64,000 nucleotides of DNA from Streptomyces xylophagus (GCF_000716435.1 NZ_JNWO01000001.1:620001-684000), one strand, 5' to 3'; positions 16,231-25,963 are shown, counted from the first letter of the stretch. The notes: a model not told the origin generated them from the letters alone. Program-made: numbers and translations.

Positions 16231-18288
16231 TCAGGTGGCGGGCGGTCCTTGCATGACGAGGGCGAGGCCCTGCTCGGCGTCGTCGTTCAGCGCGTTGTGG
16301 AAGGCCGTGTCGTAGACGTCGTCCCCGACTGCCTTGCGGGCTTGGAGTTCCCATTGGTCGCGGACCGCGGAGAGCTCGGGCGTGCCGTGGTTCGGGTGGC
16401 CGAGCATGCGCCAGAAGGTGTTGCCGGTGCCGGAGGTGCGGGCCGCCGCGATGCCGTTGCCCTGGACCGCGTTCGCACCGGTGAGGAGATCGAGTGCGAG
16501 GGCGATTCCGAGGTTGTCGTTGAGGTTGTGCTTGCTGGTGAGCATGGCTCGGGCATGGCGTTCGGCGTCGCGCGCGCGGCCCTGGTGGAGGTCTATGAAG
16601 GCGAGCTGGTGGAACGCGTACGACCGTGCCCAGTGCTCGCCGTACCGTTCGCTGAGACGGCGCAGGGCGATGGCCGCCTCGTAGGCCTCGGCCAGCCTGC
16701 CCAGCGCGGAGTGGGCGAAGGTGCGGATCACCATGCAGCACAGCTGCGGCGCGCCCGACGGGGGCGACGTGCTGTGGCTGATCAGGGCCTGGTCGCAGAT
16801 GTCGTAGGCGGCCTGCGGCCGGCCTGCCATGAGGTGGGTGAGGCCGAGGGTGTGGGCGGCGAAGAGCGCGGAGTGCGGGGTGCCGTCCTGTCGCGCCTCG
16901 TCGGCGCACTCCTCCCCGATGCGCAGGGCGGTCTGGTGGTCGCCCTGGAGGGTGAGCGTGATGCCCAGGGCCCACAGGGCGCGGGTGCGTGAGGGGCCCG
17001 GGGGTGTGTCGAGGGCCAGGGCGCGTTCGAGGTAGTCGCGGGATTCGTGGAGGTGCCCGCAGCAGGGCCAGAACAGGCCGGTGCGGCCGGCCATTTCGAC
17101 GGCGGCGTCGGGATCCGCCTCGATGAGGTGGTCGAGTGCGGCGCGTACGTCGGTGTGGCTCGCGGAGATCCGCGCGTACCAGGCGACCTGCTGGTCGCTG
17201 AGCCAGCCGGCCTCGGCCTCGCCCAGCATGTCGGCGAAGTGCGCGGCATGGAGGCGGGTGAGGGTGTGTTCCTCACCTAGTTCCGCGAGCCACATGGCTC
17301 CGTACTCGCACAGGGTGTCGAGCATGCGGTAGCGGACGCCCGCCTGCTGGAGGACGGACTGGTCGGCCAGCCGCTCAAGAAGGCGGGGGATGGCGTCGGC
17401 GCCGAGCGGGCCGCCCGCGCAGACGGACTGTGCGTCGGCGGTGTCGAAGGGGCTGCGGAAGACGGAGAGCCTGGCCCACAGCAGCCGCTCGAGCGGGGAA
17501 CACAGTTCGTGGCTCCAGCCGATCGCGGTGCGAAGGGCCCGGTGCCGCCTGGGCCACGCCGTCTCGTCCACGAGAGTGTCGAGCCGTGAGCCGAGGCGCT
17601 CGGCGATCTGGGCGAGGGTGTTCTCCCGCAGGCGCGCGCAGGCGAGTTCGACGGCGAGCGGGATTCCCTCCAGACGGCGGCAGATGGCCGACACGGCTTC
17701 GGCGGCGCCGGGGGAGTCGAGGGCCAGCGCGGGTGCGGCCGCGGCACAGCGCTCGTGGAACAGGCGTACCGCGTCGCCGCCGCCGCTGTCGTCGTCCATG
17801 GAGAGCGGGGTCACCTCGATGCGGTGCTCACCCCGCACGCCGATGGGCTGTCTGCTGGTGGCCAGGACCGTCAACCCCGGTGCGGCGACGAGGAGTTCAC
17901 TGACCAGGAGGAGACAGGAAGGCAGCACCCGCTCGCAGCAGTCGAGGACGAGCAGGACCTGCCGGCCGGTCAGCCACTCGCAGAGCGCCTCGATGGGAGC
18001 CCGCGGATTGTGGTCCAGGAGATCGACCGCGTCGCAGACCGTGGCGGTGAACAACCGCTCGTCGTAGAGGTTGGACAGGTCGGCCCACCAGACCCCGTCG
18101 GCGTAGCGGTCCCGGATCTGCTCCGCGACGCGCAGCGCCAGGCGGCTCTTGCCGACACCGCCGCCGCCGGTGAGGGTGACCAACCGGTACCGGGCCAACG
18201 CGGCTTGGACTGCGCCGACTTCGCTCTCGCGGCCGACAAAGCTGGTTGTCATGACGGGGAGGTTGCCTACCACGGCCCCATCCTGCAC
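16231..18288 (-). CDS. AfsR/LuxR-type STAND ATPase with TPR-like repeats, lacking a DNA-binding domain
   Basis: This 685-residue signal-transduction ATPase has TTSFVGRESEV, a P-loop GGGGVGKSRLALRV near residues 41-54, Walker B VLLVLDCCE and the GIPLAVELACARLR region of the AfsR/LuxR STAND family. Helical TPR-like repeats follow from about residue 380. Relatives usually carry either an N-terminal OmpR/SARP domain or a C-terminal LuxR helix-turn-helix. Neither is present: the chain starts at the ATPase and ends ALVMQGPPAT, where the LuxR domain would begin. GTG at 18288 is used here, and ATG at 18252 (MTTSFVGRE) is a fair alternative. Confidence 0.82.
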   Translation of the reverse strand: MQDGAVVGNLPVMTTSFVGRESEVGAVQAALARYRLVTLTGGGGVGKSRLALRVAEQIRDRYADGVWWADLSNLYDERLFTATVCDAVDLLDHNPRAPIEALCEWLTGRQVLLVLDCCERVLPSCLLLVSELLVAAPGLTVLATSRQPIGVRGEHRIEVTPLSMDDDSGGGDAVRLFHERCAAAAPALALDSPGAAEAVSAICRRLEGIPLAVELACARLRENTLAQIAERLGSRLDTLVDETAWPRRHRALRTAIGWSHELCSPLERLLWARLSVFRSPFDTADAQSVCAGGPLGADAIPRLLERLADQSVLQQAGVRYRMLDTLCEYGAMWLAELGEEHTLTRLHAAHFADMLGEAEAGWLSDQQVAWYARISASHTDVRAALDHLIEADPDAAVEMAGRTGLFWPCCGHLHESRDYLERALALDTPPGPSRTRALWALGITLTLQGDHQTALRIGEECADEARQDGTPHSALFAAHTLGLTHLMAGRPQAAYDICDQALISHSTSPPSGAPQLCCMVIRTFAHSALGRLAEAYEAAIALRRLSERYGEHWARSYAFHQLAFIDLHQGRARDAERHARAMLTSKHNLNDNLGIALALDLLTGANAVQGNGIAAARTSGTGNTFWRMLGHPNHGTPELSAVRDQWELQARKAVGDDVYDTAFHNALNDDAEQGLALVMQGPPAT

Positions 18289-18369
18289 GGCTCGCAGGCG
18301 CGGCTAAACCCTCTTACGGGAAACGGTCACAAGTGATCGGGCCTGGTATCAGTTCGATCGGACATGTGG

Positions 18370-19569
18370 TCAGTCGATACTCGTCCAGCGGGAGGAGTCC
18401 GCGGCGCTGCGCTCGACGGCCCGCATCACGTGCTGGACCTGGAGGCCGTCGGCGAAGGACGGGCTCGGCTCACTCCCGTCCTCCGCCACCGCCGTCAGGA
18501 AGTCGTGGACCTGGTGGACGAACGCGTGCTCGTAGCCCAGGCCGTGACCGGGCGGCCACCAGGCACTCAGGTAGGGGTGGGCGGGCTCGGTGACCAGGAT
18601 CCGGCGGAACCCCGCCTCCGTCTCCGGGTCGGCGGCGTCGTACAGCAGAAGCTCGTTCATCGCCTCGAAGTCGAAGGCGACCGATCCGCGTGAGCCGTTG
18701 ACCTCGATCCGCATCGCGTTCTTGCGTCCCGTGGCGAAGCGCGTCGCCTCGACCACGACGAGTGCACCCCTTTCCAGTCGGCCGGTGAACGCGGTCGCGT
18801 CGTCGACGGTCACCTGTCCGCGCTGTTCCCCGGCGCGCGCCGAGAGCCCGCCGGATTCCGTCGGCAGGGGGCGCTCGGTGACGAACGTGGCCTGGGTCGC
18901 CGACACCCCGGTGAGCAGCTCGCCGGTCAGGTGCTGGAGCAGGTCGATGACGTGCGATCCGAGGTCCCCCAGTGCGCCGGAGCCGGCCCGTTCCTTGCGC
19001 AGCCGCCACACCAGCGGGAACTCGGGGTCGACGATCCAGTCCTGGAGGTACTGGGCCCTGACGTGCCGCACCTCGCCGATCCGGCCCTCGGCGATCAGAC
19101 GGGCGGCGTGTGCCAGGGCGGGCACACGCCGGTAGTTGAAGCCGACCATCGACCGGACGCCGGCCGCCGCGGCTACCTGCGCGGCGGCGGCCATCCGCTC
19201 GGCCTCCTCGACCGTGTTCGCGAGGGGCTTCTCGCAGAGCACGTGTTTGCCGGCGGCCAGGGCGGCGATCGCGATGTCGGCGTGGGAGTCGCCGGGTGTG
19301 CAGATGTCGACGACGTCCACGTCGTCTCGGCGTACCACCTCCTGCCAGTCGGCCGCCCAGTCGCCCCACCCCAGCCGCTCGGCGGCCCGCGCCGCGCCCT
19401 TCGGGTCACGGCCGCAGACGACGGTCATGTCGACGTCGAAGGGCAGGTCGAACACGCGGGGCGCGGTGCGCCAGGCCTGGGAGTGCACGGCTCCCATGAA
19501 CGAGTGGCCGATCATCGCCACCCCGAGGTGGGGGCGGCCGGGCACGGGGTCGGGCGAAGGGCGGGGCAC
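18370..19569 (-). CDS. Gfo/Idh/MocA-family oxidoreductase (last gene of sugar operon)
   Basis: This is a 399-residue NAD(P)-dependent sugar or inositol dehydrogenase. The Rossmann motif appears as VAMIGHSFMGAVHSQAW, the catalytic-lysine motif is VLCEKPLANTVEEAERM, and GSHVIDLLQHLTGE is the Gfo/Idh C-terminal signature. It lies 23 bp after the preceding Gfo/Idh gene, reading leftwards at the end of the ABC-transporter operon. Together they suggest oxidation and rearrangement of an imported carbohydrate, for example through 3-keto sugars. The substrate is not identifiable. Confidence 0.88.
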   Translation of the reverse strand: MPRPSPDPVPGRPHLGVAMIGHSFMGAVHSQAWRTAPRVFDLPFDVDMTVVCGRDPKGAARAAERLGWGDWAADWQEVVRRDDVDVVDICTPGDSHADIAIAALAAGKHVLCEKPLANTVEEAERMAAAAQVAAAAGVRSMVGFNYRRVPALAHAARLIAEGRIGEVRHVRAQYLQDWIVDPEFPLVWRLRKERAGSGALGDLGSHVIDLLQHLTGELLTGVSATQATFVTERPLPTESGGLSARAGEQRGQVTVDDATAFTGRLERGALVVVEATRFATGRKNAMRIEVNGSRGSVAFDFEAMNELLLYDAADPETEAGFRRILVTEPAHPYLSAWWPPGHGLGYEHAFVHQVHDFLTAVAEDGSEPSPSFADGLQVQHVMRAVERSAADSSRWTSID

Positions 19570-19592
19570 CGGGTCTCCGTATCGGTAGGGCG

Positions 19593-20726
19593 TCAGGCGT
19601 CAGGCGGCGCTTGATGCGGGGCGAGGGCGCCGCGGACCGACGGCCAACTGGCAAGAGCGGCGCGGACGTCGGGGCGGCTCTCCTCGCGCAGGGCCTCCGC
19701 GTACGCCTGGTCGAGTACGTCGTCCACGAGCACGCGCTGTCCGGTCCTGGCCGACTCCACCGCGGCCTCGACCATCGTCAGGCTCATGGTGTTCTCGTGC
19801 ACCTCGCCCATGGGCACGCTGCCGGTCCGCAGCGACTCGACGAAGACCCGCAGTGCTCCGGCGATGTCGGAGTACGGGGAGCGGGGCCGCTCGGCGGGTT
19901 GTACGTCGGCGGCGAGCACGGGTTCGTTGTCGCCGTCCCACAGGGCCGAGCCCTTCTCGCCGCTCGCCCGCCACACTCCGTTCCACGAGGTCTCGGCACC
20001 CGGACTGCACCAACTGCCGTTGTACGCATAGCGCGCACCGCCCTCCATCTCGAAGACGGCACTCGCGGCGGCGTCGCCGTCGTACCAGCTCCACGGCGGG
20101 TTGTATGCCTGGCAGTAGGCGGAGACCGGGTCCGTGCCGAGCAGGAAGCGGGCCGAGTCGAAGGCGTGGATCGCCATGTCGATCAGCAGCGGGTACGCCA
20201 TCTCCTCGCGGAAACCGCCCATGTGCGGAGCCTTGAAGAACTCGGTCGTCAGGGTGCCGATCGCGCCGAGTTCCTCCAACATCCCGCGCAAGGCGAAGAG
20301 TTGGGGGTTCCAGCGCCGGGACTGGCTCACCATGAAGAGCTCGCCGCTCAGCTCGGCCGCGGCGGCGAGGGACAGGGCGTGGGCCAGGGTGTCGGCGATC
20401 GGCTTCTCGCCGAGGACGGGCAGCCCGGCGAACAGCGCGGCGGTGGTGACGGGATGGTGCGCCACCGGAACCGTCACGTTGACGAGGGCCTGGGCGCCGG
20501 TGTCGGCGGCGAGCGCGACCGCGTCGGAGCCGACCGGGAGGTCCGGTCGGCCCAGACCGGCGGCGGACCGCCGGGCCGCGTCCAGGTCGAGGTCGACGAT
20601 GCCGACGAGCTCGGTCTCGGGCGCGGCCGTGACGGTGGTCAGCCACTGCTGTCCCATGGAGCCGGCACCGACCACCACCACGCGCAGGGGGTTGTCGGGC
20701 CCGCAGGGAATGGTCCGGTGGGTCAT
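19593..20726 (-). CDS. Gfo/Idh/MocA-family oxidoreductase
   Basis: This is a 377-residue dehydrogenase of the same superfamily as its neighbour. The Rossmann fold begins [14 protein letters not shown], the catalytic lysine is in [12 protein letters not shown], and [15 protein letters not shown] is the substrate-domain signature. The ATG at 20726 overlaps the ThuA gene stop by ATGA, indicating translational coupling. The two Gfo/Idh enzymes share only family-level motifs, so they probably act on different steps or carbons of the same sugar. Confidence 0.88.
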   Translation of the reverse strand: MTHRTIPCGPDNPLRVVVVGAGSMGQQWLTTVTAAPETELVGIVDLDLDAARRSAAGLGRPDLPVGSDAVALAADTGAQALVNVTVPVAHHPVTTAALFAGLPVLGEKPIADTLAHALSLAAAAELSGELFMVSQSRRWNPQLFALRGMLEELGAIGTLTTEFFKAPHMGGFREEMAYPLLIDMAIHAFDSARFLLGTDPVSAYCQAYNPPWSWYDGDAAASAVFEMEGGARYAYNGSWCSPGAETSWNGVWRASGEKGSALWDGDNEPVLAADVQPAERPRSPYSDIAGALRVFVESLRTGSVPMGEVHENTMSLTMVEAAVESARTGQRVLVDDVLDQAYAEALREESRPDVRAALASWPSVRGALAPHQAPPDA

Positions 20727-21511
20727 CGAAGCGGCCCCGAGTAGTCGGTGCCGTTGAAGAAGTCGTCGGTGTCGTAGCGCAGCAGCACCGGGTGGCTGCG
20801 CTCGGGCCGGTCCGTGTGCGCCCAGTGGACGCCGTTGGCGATCACCCGGCGGATGTCCTTGTTGTGGTAGACGGGGTAGTCCTGGTCTCCGGGGCTGAAG
20901 TAGAAGATCCTGCCGTGGCCGCGGCGGAACGTGCAGCCGCTGCGGATCACCTCGCCGCCCGTGAACGAGCTGACGAACACCAGCTCGTCCGGGACGGGGA
21001 TGTCGAAGAACTCCCCGTACATCTCGTCCTCGTCGACGACGAGCGGATGCGGAACTCCCTTGGCGATGGGATGAGTCGGGTTCACCGTCCACACCAGCTC
21101 GCGGTCGTGCTCGTTGCGCCAGCGCAGCGTGCAGCTGGTGCCCATGAGCTTGACGAAGATCTTCGACCAGTGGCCGGAGTGCAGGACCACCAGACCCATG
21201 CCCGACAGCACGTGCCGGTGTACCCGTTCCACGACCTCGTCGGACACCTCGGCGTGGGCGGCGTGTCCCCACCAGGTGAGGACGTCGGTCGAGGCCAACA
21301 CCTCCTCGGTCAGGCCGTGTTCGGGGTCGTCCAGCGTGGCGGTGCGTACGGCGCAGGCGTCACCGAGGTTCTCCTTGATGCCCTCGGCGATCGTGGTGTG
21401 CATGCCCTGCGGGTAGATCTTGGCCACGTGCTCCTCGATCTTCTCGTGGCGGTTCTCCCCCCACACGGTCACGCGGATCGGGGCCGGGGGCGGTGCGGAA
21501 GACGTGGTCAC
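20723..21511 (-). CDS. ThuA-like trehalose-utilisation-domain protein
   Basis: This 262-residue ThuA-family protein (class I glutamine-amidotransferase-like fold) contains [46 protein letters not shown] and a C-terminal [19 protein letters not shown]. ThuA proteins participate with Gfo/Idh dehydrogenases in disaccharide or 3-keto-sugar catabolism. The start is GTG at 21511 ([11 protein letters not shown]). The frame is open far upstream, but this GTG gives the normal family length. It sits between the permease genes and the two dehydrogenases. Confidence 0.85.
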   Translation of the reverse strand: MTTSSAPPPAPIRVTVWGENRHEKIEEHVAKIYPQGMHTTIAEGIKENLGDACAVRTATLDDPEHGLTEEVLASTDVLTWWGHAAHAEVSDEVVERVHRHVLSGMGLVVLHSGHWSKIFVKLMGTSCTLRWRNEHDRELVWTVNPTHPIAKGVPHPLVVDEDEMYGEFFDIPVPDELVFVSSFTGGEVIRSGCTFRRGHGRIFYFSPGDQDYPVYHNKDIRRVIANGVHWAHTDRPERSHPVLLRYDTDDFFNGTDYSGPLR

Positions 21512-21552
21512 AGGGATGTTCTGCCTTTCTCCGAAGTCGCCCTGGGGGCGGG

Positions 21553-22419
21553 TCATTTGACGGCTCCGCCGGTCACGCCGGTGGCGATGTAGCGCTGTGC
21601 CACCAGGAGCAGGACGAGGGCCGGGACGGAGGCGAGGGTCGCGGTGGCCATCACCGCGTTCCAGTCGCTGACGTGGGCGCCGAGGTACTGGTAGAGGCCG
21701 AGGGTGACGGGGCGCACGTCCTCGGTCGTGGTCAGGGTCAGCGCGAAGAGGAAGTCGCTCCAGGTGAACAGGAACGTGAACAGCCCGGCGGTGATGAGGG
21801 CATTCCTGCTCATCGGCAGGACGATCGAAACGAATGCCCGGACCCTGCCCGCCCCGTCCACCCGGGCCGCCTCGATCACCGACGCGGGGATGTTGCCCAT
21901 GAAGGCCCGCAGGATCAGGATCGCGAACGGGATACCCGCGGTGGAGTCGGCCAGGATCAGGCCGGGGATCGAGTTGAGCAGCCCGACATCGTTGTACGCG
22001 CTGTAGAGCGCGTTGGCCACGACGATGCCGGGGACCATCTGGCTGATCAGGATCCCGAACAGCACCGGGCCGACCCAGCGCGCGTTGACGTGCGCGAGTG
22101 CGTATGCGGCCGGGCTCGCGATGATCAGGCTGAACACCACGCTCCCCACCGCAACGACGAGGCTGGTCAGGAGATTTGGCCCCTGCTGGCTGAGCGCGGT
22201 GGCGTAGCCGTCGAAGTTGAGGTGGGTCGGGAACCAGGGCGTGCTCACCGCGGTGTTGGCCGGCTGGAGGGAGACGTTGACCATCCAGTAGACCGGGAAC
22301 AGCATCACGGCCAGGATCAGCGCGCCGATCGCGGTGTATCCCCATGGCCGCCGGGAGCGCCGCTGTTGGACGGGTGTGCGCGTGCCCGGTCGGACAGATG
22401 CCTGCGTGATCGATGACAT
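21553..22419 (-). CDS. Sugar ABC transporter permease (MalG-type)
   Basis: This 288-residue inner-membrane permease has six predicted hydrophobic segments, the first at [20 protein letters not shown]. The EAA loop ([17 protein letters not shown] followed by VLPMS) contacts the ATPase. MSSITQAS at 22419 is chosen because upstream codons in this frame lack permease character. No ATP-binding subunit is encoded nearby. Streptomycetes commonly energise such CUT1 importers with the shared MsiK ATPase encoded elsewhere. Confidence 0.9.
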   Translation of the reverse strand: MSSITQASVRPGTRTPVQQRRSRRPWGYTAIGALILAVMLFPVYWMVNVSLQPANTAVSTPWFPTHLNFDGYATALSQQGPNLLTSLVVAVGSVVFSLIIASPAAYALAHVNARWVGPVLFGILISQMVPGIVVANALYSAYNDVGLLNSIPGLILADSTAGIPFAILILRAFMGNIPASVIEAARVDGAGRVRAFVSIVLPMSRNALITAGLFTFLFTWSDFLFALTLTTTEDVRPVTLGLYQYLGAHVSDWNAVMATATLASVPALVLLLVAQRYIATGVTGGAVK

Positions 22420-22426
22420 GACGGCC

Positions 22427-23398
22427 TCACTGCTCGACGGCGCGTCGGTTCGCGCGCAGGTAGAGGACGGCGAAGACGAGCGAGGTGACGATGAGGATGT
22501 TGCCGAGCGCGGCACCCTGTCCGAAGTCGAACTGCTGGAAGGAGAGTTGGTAGGACTGGCTGGCGATGGTCTGCGTCGCGTTCGCCGGTCCGCCGTTGGT
22601 GAGCCCGAGGATGACGTCCAGCACCTTGACCGTGTAGACGACGCCGAGGACGAGTACCACGCTGACCACGGGCCGCAGCAGCGGCCAGGTCACGTGCCGG
22701 AACGCCCGCCAGCCCGTGGCGCCGTCCAGGGCCGCCGCCTCGTACAACTCCTCGGGGATGTCCTGCAGTCCGCCGTAGAGGATCGCGACGTTGAACGGGA
22801 TGCCGATCCAGATGTTGACCACGATCACCGCGAACAGCGCCAGCGAGGTGCTGGTCAGCCAGCCGGGGCGGTCCTGTACGAGGTGCAGGGCGCCGAGGAA
22901 GCGGTTGAGGACGCCGTTGTCCTGGTCGAGGATCCAGCGCCACACCGCGCTGGAGACGATCAGTGGCACCAGCCACGGCAACAGCAGCAGGGAGCGCAGT
23001 ACGCCGTTGAGCGGGAACCTGCGGCGGAAGAACAGGGCGATCGCCAGACCGGTGAGAAACTGCCCCGCGATCGAACCCACCGTGAACAGCACCGTGTTGA
23101 GCAGTGCCTTGTCGAAGACGGAGGACGAGATGACGGCCCGGTAGTTGGCGAAGCCGACCCAGGGGGCCTGGCCGGTGTAGAAGGTGGTCGTCGTGTAGTG
23201 CTGGAAGCCCATGACGACGTTCTTCACGACCGGGTAGCCGAAGAAAGCCACCATGTAGGCCACGGCGGGCAGCAGGAACAGCAGGTGGGACTGACCCCGC
23301 CGACCGCGCTTGCCGAGCTTCCGGCCCACCGGGGCACTGTCCGTGGCCGGTACCGCACGCTCCTTGGCCCGCACCGCGCGGCGCAGTACGTCAGCCAT
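22427..23398 (-). CDS. Sugar ABC transporter permease (MalF-type)
   Basis: This 323-residue permease is the partner of the MalG-type protein. A basic cytoplasmic N-terminus precedes the first membrane segment LLFLLPAVAYMVAFFGYPVV. The EAA loop is ELYEAAALDGATGWRAF followed by TWPLLRP. It starts at 23398 and overlaps the end of the binding-protein gene by 8 bp. With the lipoprotein receptor it forms the CUT1-type importer of this operon. Confidence 0.9.
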   Translation of the reverse strand: MADVLRRAVRAKERAVPATDSAPVGRKLGKRGRRGQSHLLFLLPAVAYMVAFFGYPVVKNVVMGFQHYTTTTFYTGQAPWVGFANYRAVISSSVFDKALLNTVLFTVGSIAGQFLTGLAIALFFRRRFPLNGVLRSLLLLPWLVPLIVSSAVWRWILDQDNGVLNRFLGALHLVQDRPGWLTSTSLALFAVIVVNIWIGIPFNVAILYGGLQDIPEELYEAAALDGATGWRAFRHVTWPLLRPVVSVVLVLGVVYTVKVLDVILGLTNGGPANATQTIASQSYQLSFQQFDFGQGAALGNILIVTSLVFAVLYLRANRRAVEQ

Positions 23399-24620
23399 CC
23401 TGGGCCTGCTTCAGTGCCTTCGCCGGAGTCGCCCCCTGGGTGAGCGCCGTCTGTATCGCGGTGTAGATCTTGGTGGCGGCCTTCGGCCAGTCCTTGCCCA
23501 ACTCGCCTGTCCGGGCACGGGCGTTGCGCACCTGCTCGGTGAACGCCTTCATCCGGGGTTGCTCGGCGGCGAACTTGTCCATCAGCGCGGTCTTCGTCGG
23601 CACGGTCTGGCGTTGCTGCGCCAGCGACAACTGGTTCTTGTCGGAGTTGAGGCACGCGACGACCTCGGCCGCCTTCTTCTGGCGCTGCGCATTGCCGGTC
23701 TGCGGGACGGTCCAAGTCTCACCGCCCAGCGGGACGACGGGAGTTCCGCCCGCCTTGGGCACGGGGATCTGCACGACGCCGTAGTGCAGGCTCGTCTTCT
23801 TGTCCAGGACCGGGAACTGCCAGGGGCCGTTGACCATCATGGCCGCGTTGCCCGCCGCGAACTGGTCGTTGGCGTCGGCCTGGGCCCAGCTGACCACCGA
23901 CTTCGAGGCCGATCCGTCCTTGACCAGGTCCACCCAGAGCTGAAGTGCCTGCGCGACCTGGGGAGTTGCTATGTCCTTCTCGTCGCCGCCGTTGGACCAC
24001 ATGAACGGCAGGAACTGCCAGGTCCCCTCGTAGGTGGCCGGTGCGGCGAAGGCGATGCCGTACCTCTTGCCCGAAGTGAGCTTTTTGGCGGCCGACTTGA
24101 GCTCGGCCCAGGTGGTGGGCGGCTTGACTCCCGCCTTGTCGAGCATGTCCTTGTTGTAGAAGAGGCCGAGCGTGTTGGTCACCGGTTGCAGGCCGTAGAG
24201 CTTGCCCTGGTAGGTCGAGGCGTCCACCACGCCCTTGGCGTAGCCGTCCGCCTTGAGGCCGAAGTCGCTGAGCGGGGCGAGGGCGCCGGTGGCGGCGATC
24301 TGTTGCAGGTCGGGGTTGTCGAGCATCAGGACGTCGGGCAGGGTGCGCGACGAGGCCTGTTGCAGCACCTTGGGTATCAGGGACGGGCCGGCCACGGCCT
24401 CCCGCTTGATCGTCACGCCGTTCTGCTGTCCGCACGCGTCCAGGACCTTCGCGTAGATCCCCTTGTCGGGCTGATCGGCGTAGTAGTCCATCACCCGCAG
24501 TGTGTCGGCGCCGCCGGACGATCCGGTACTCGAACCACAGGCGCTCAGGGAGAGCGGCGCCAGGAGCGCGAGGGCCACCGGCAGTGTCGTTCTGCTGAGG
24601 ATTGCTCGTCGTTGAGCCAT
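23391..24620 (-). CDS. Extracellular sugar-binding lipoprotein of ABC transporter
   Basis: This is a 409-residue solute-binding lipoprotein. The signal peptide ALALLAPLSLSAC ends in the lipobox LSAC, so the mature protein is anchored at Cys. Type I binding-protein features include DVLMLDNPDLQQIAATGAL, LGLFYNKDMLDKAGVKPPTT and AAMMVNGPWQFPVL. The ATG at 24620 follows GAGGAGAGAAAGAAC. It is the first gene of the six-gene leftward uptake and catabolism operon and has a LacI-type operator about 50 bp upstream. Confidence 0.9.
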   Translation of the reverse strand: MAQRRAILSRTTLPVALALLAPLSLSACGSSTGSSGGADTLRVMDYYADQPDKGIYAKVLDACGQQNGVTIKREAVAGPSLIPKVLQQASSRTLPDVLMLDNPDLQQIAATGALAPLSDFGLKADGYAKGVVDASTYQGKLYGLQPVTNTLGLFYNKDMLDKAGVKPPTTWAELKSAAKKLTSGKRYGIAFAAPATYEGTWQFLPFMWSNGGDEKDIATPQVAQALQLWVDLVKDGSASKSVVSWAQADANDQFAAGNAAMMVNGPWQFPVLDKKTSLHYGVVQIPVPKAGGTPVVPLGGETWTVPQTGNAQRQKKAAEVVACLNSDKNQLSLAQQRQTVPTKTALMDKFAAEQPRMKAFTEQVRNARARTGELGKDWPKAATKIYTAIQTALTQGATPAKALKQAQDG

Positions 24621-24668
24621 GTTCTTTCTCTCCTCGGTCGGCGCTGTCTCGGGCGGACCGCGCGGGGT

Positions 24669-24684
24669 GTCGATGCGTATCGAC
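24669..24684. promoter_or_regulatory. LacI-type operator before the sugar operon
   Basis: GTCGATGCGTATCGAC (24669-24684) differs by one base from the perfect palindrome in front of the lacI-type gene at 25792-25807. The central CG dyad is typical of LacI-family operators. It lies between the regulator and the binding-protein gene. Confidence 0.8.
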
Positions 24685-24696
24685 AGCAATGGCGCG

Positions 24697-24728
24697 TGAT
24701 CCCCGTTGAAGCTGAACAGTGGGGATCA
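24697..24728 (-). terminator. Hairpin at the 3' end of the lacI-type gene
   Basis: TGATCCCC (24697-24704) pairs with GGGGATCA (24721-24728), which includes the regulator's stop codon, with a 16-nt loop. It would separate the regulator transcript from the sugar operon. Confidence 0.5.
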
Positions 24729-25751
24729 GTGGGCGGGCAGGCTGGTCTGACGCAGGGTCAGACGTGGGGTCACCAGTTCAACGGTCGAAGGGGTGGGCAC
24801 GCTCTCGCGGTTGAGCAGCCGGAACAGGATTCTCATCGCGCGGCGTGAGACGTCCCTGGGTTCCAGCGAGAGGTTGGTGACGGGGGGTGTGGAGGTCTCG
24901 GCCGTGCGGTCCGTGCACAGTCCGATGACGGACAGGTCGCGTCCGGGGACGAGACCGCGGTCCAGCAGGCTCTGCAAGGTCGGCTGGATCAACTGGGGAT
25001 CGGGGACGACGAGCCCCAACCTGCAGCCGCCGGGCCCTCGTCCGGCAAGCGCTTCATCCAGGGCCACCTCGGCGCCGGCGCGGCTGGTGTCCGGTGGGCT
25101 CACCTCGGCGTAGGCGATGTCGTGCGCGGCGGCCGACTCCTCGGCTCCCCGCAGGAAGCGGCGGACGAAGTTGACGTCGCGGGCCAGCACGTCACGCGGG
25201 TAGCCGAGCAGGACGACGCGGTCGTGCGCGGAGGCGGCCAGCTCGTCCACCGCCATGCGTCCGGCCAGGGTGTAGTCCAGGTCGACGCAGTACAGGCCCG
25301 CGGGGTCGTCCGGCACGCCGATCAGGATGACCGGCACGCTCAGGCCGGCCGCCACGGGGATGCGCGGGTCCTTGGACCCGACCTCCATCAGTACGATCGC
25401 GTCGCACAGGGACTGGTCGCTGAGGCGGGTGAGGCCCTCGGCGCCCTCGTCCTCGGTGGCCAGGATGACGTTGTGGTCCTCTTCCCGGGCGCACTTGGTG
25501 ATCGTCTCGATGAAGGGCAGCACCCCCGTCATGTCGGCCCCCGGCGCGAACGGCACGACCAGGCCGATGACTTGGCTGCGCTGACTCGCCAACGCCCGTG
25601 CGCCGGCGTTGGGTTGGAACCCCAACGTCTCGATCGCCTCCTCGACCCGACGCCGGGTCTCGGGGGATATCGAGCGGCGCCCGCTCATGACGTAGGAGAC
25701 GGTGCTCTGGGAGACGCCCGCCAACCGGGCGACATCCCGGCTTGTCACCAT
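24726..25751 (-). CDS. LacI-family transcriptional regulator of the sugar operon
   Basis: This is a 341-residue LacI-type repressor. The N-terminal helix-turn-helix is TSRDVARLAGVSQSTVSYVM, and the hinge helix is FQPNAGARALASQRS. The sugar-binding domain follows (VIGLVVPFAPGADM to the C-terminus) and resembles periplasmic binding proteins. The ATG at 25751 has GGGAGGTG 5 nt upstream and places the HTH at the N-terminus. It is encoded directly upstream of the importer operon. A perfect 16-bp palindrome precedes its own start and a near-copy precedes the operon, so autoregulation plus operon control is the simplest model. Confidence 0.92.
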   Translation of the reverse strand: MVTSRDVARLAGVSQSTVSYVMSGRRSISPETRRRVEEAIETLGFQPNAGARALASQRSQVIGLVVPFAPGADMTGVLPFIETITKCAREEDHNVILATEDEGAEGLTRLSDQSLCDAIVLMEVGSKDPRIPVAAGLSVPVILIGVPDDPAGLYCVDLDYTLAGRMAVDELAASAHDRVVLLGYPRDVLARDVNFVRRFLRGAEESAAAHDIAYAEVSPPDTSRAGAEVALDEALAGRGPGGCRLGLVVPDPQLIQPTLQSLLDRGLVPGRDLSVIGLCTDRTAETSTPPVTNLSLEPRDVSRRAMRILFRLLNRESVPTPSTVELVTPRLTLRQTSLPAH

Positions 25752-25778
25752 GCGAGCACCTCCCTCGGTTCCCTTGAA

Positions 25779-25807
25779 GTCGATACGAGGTGTCGATACG
25801 TATCGAC
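25779..25807. promoter_or_regulatory. LacI-type operator with extra half-site before the regulator gene
   Basis: GTCGATACGTATCGAC (25792-25807) is a perfect 16-bp palindrome 41 bp upstream of the lacI-type start. A further half-site GTCGATACG lies at 25779-25787. Confidence 0.85.
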
Positions 25808-25910
25808 TGACTGGGACGAGACTGTAGGGAGGGGCCGCGAACGACGGCAAGGGGCGTGCAGGAAAAATGTTCCGCCAGGCCGGGACCGACATGCGCGTCC
25901 CGGTCTGTGC

Positions 25911-25959
25911 CCGGCGGCCACGCGGCCCGGTGACGAAACCCGGACCGTGTGGCCGCCGG
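25911..25959 (-). terminator. Terminator of the contractile-system operon
   Basis: CCGGCGGCCACGCGG (25911-25925) pairs with CCGTGTGGCCGCCGG (25945-25959), a 15-bp stem with one G-T type pair and a 19-nt loop. It lies only a few bases after the tandem TGATGA stops of the last gene. Confidence 0.85.
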
Positions 25960-25963
25960 CTCA

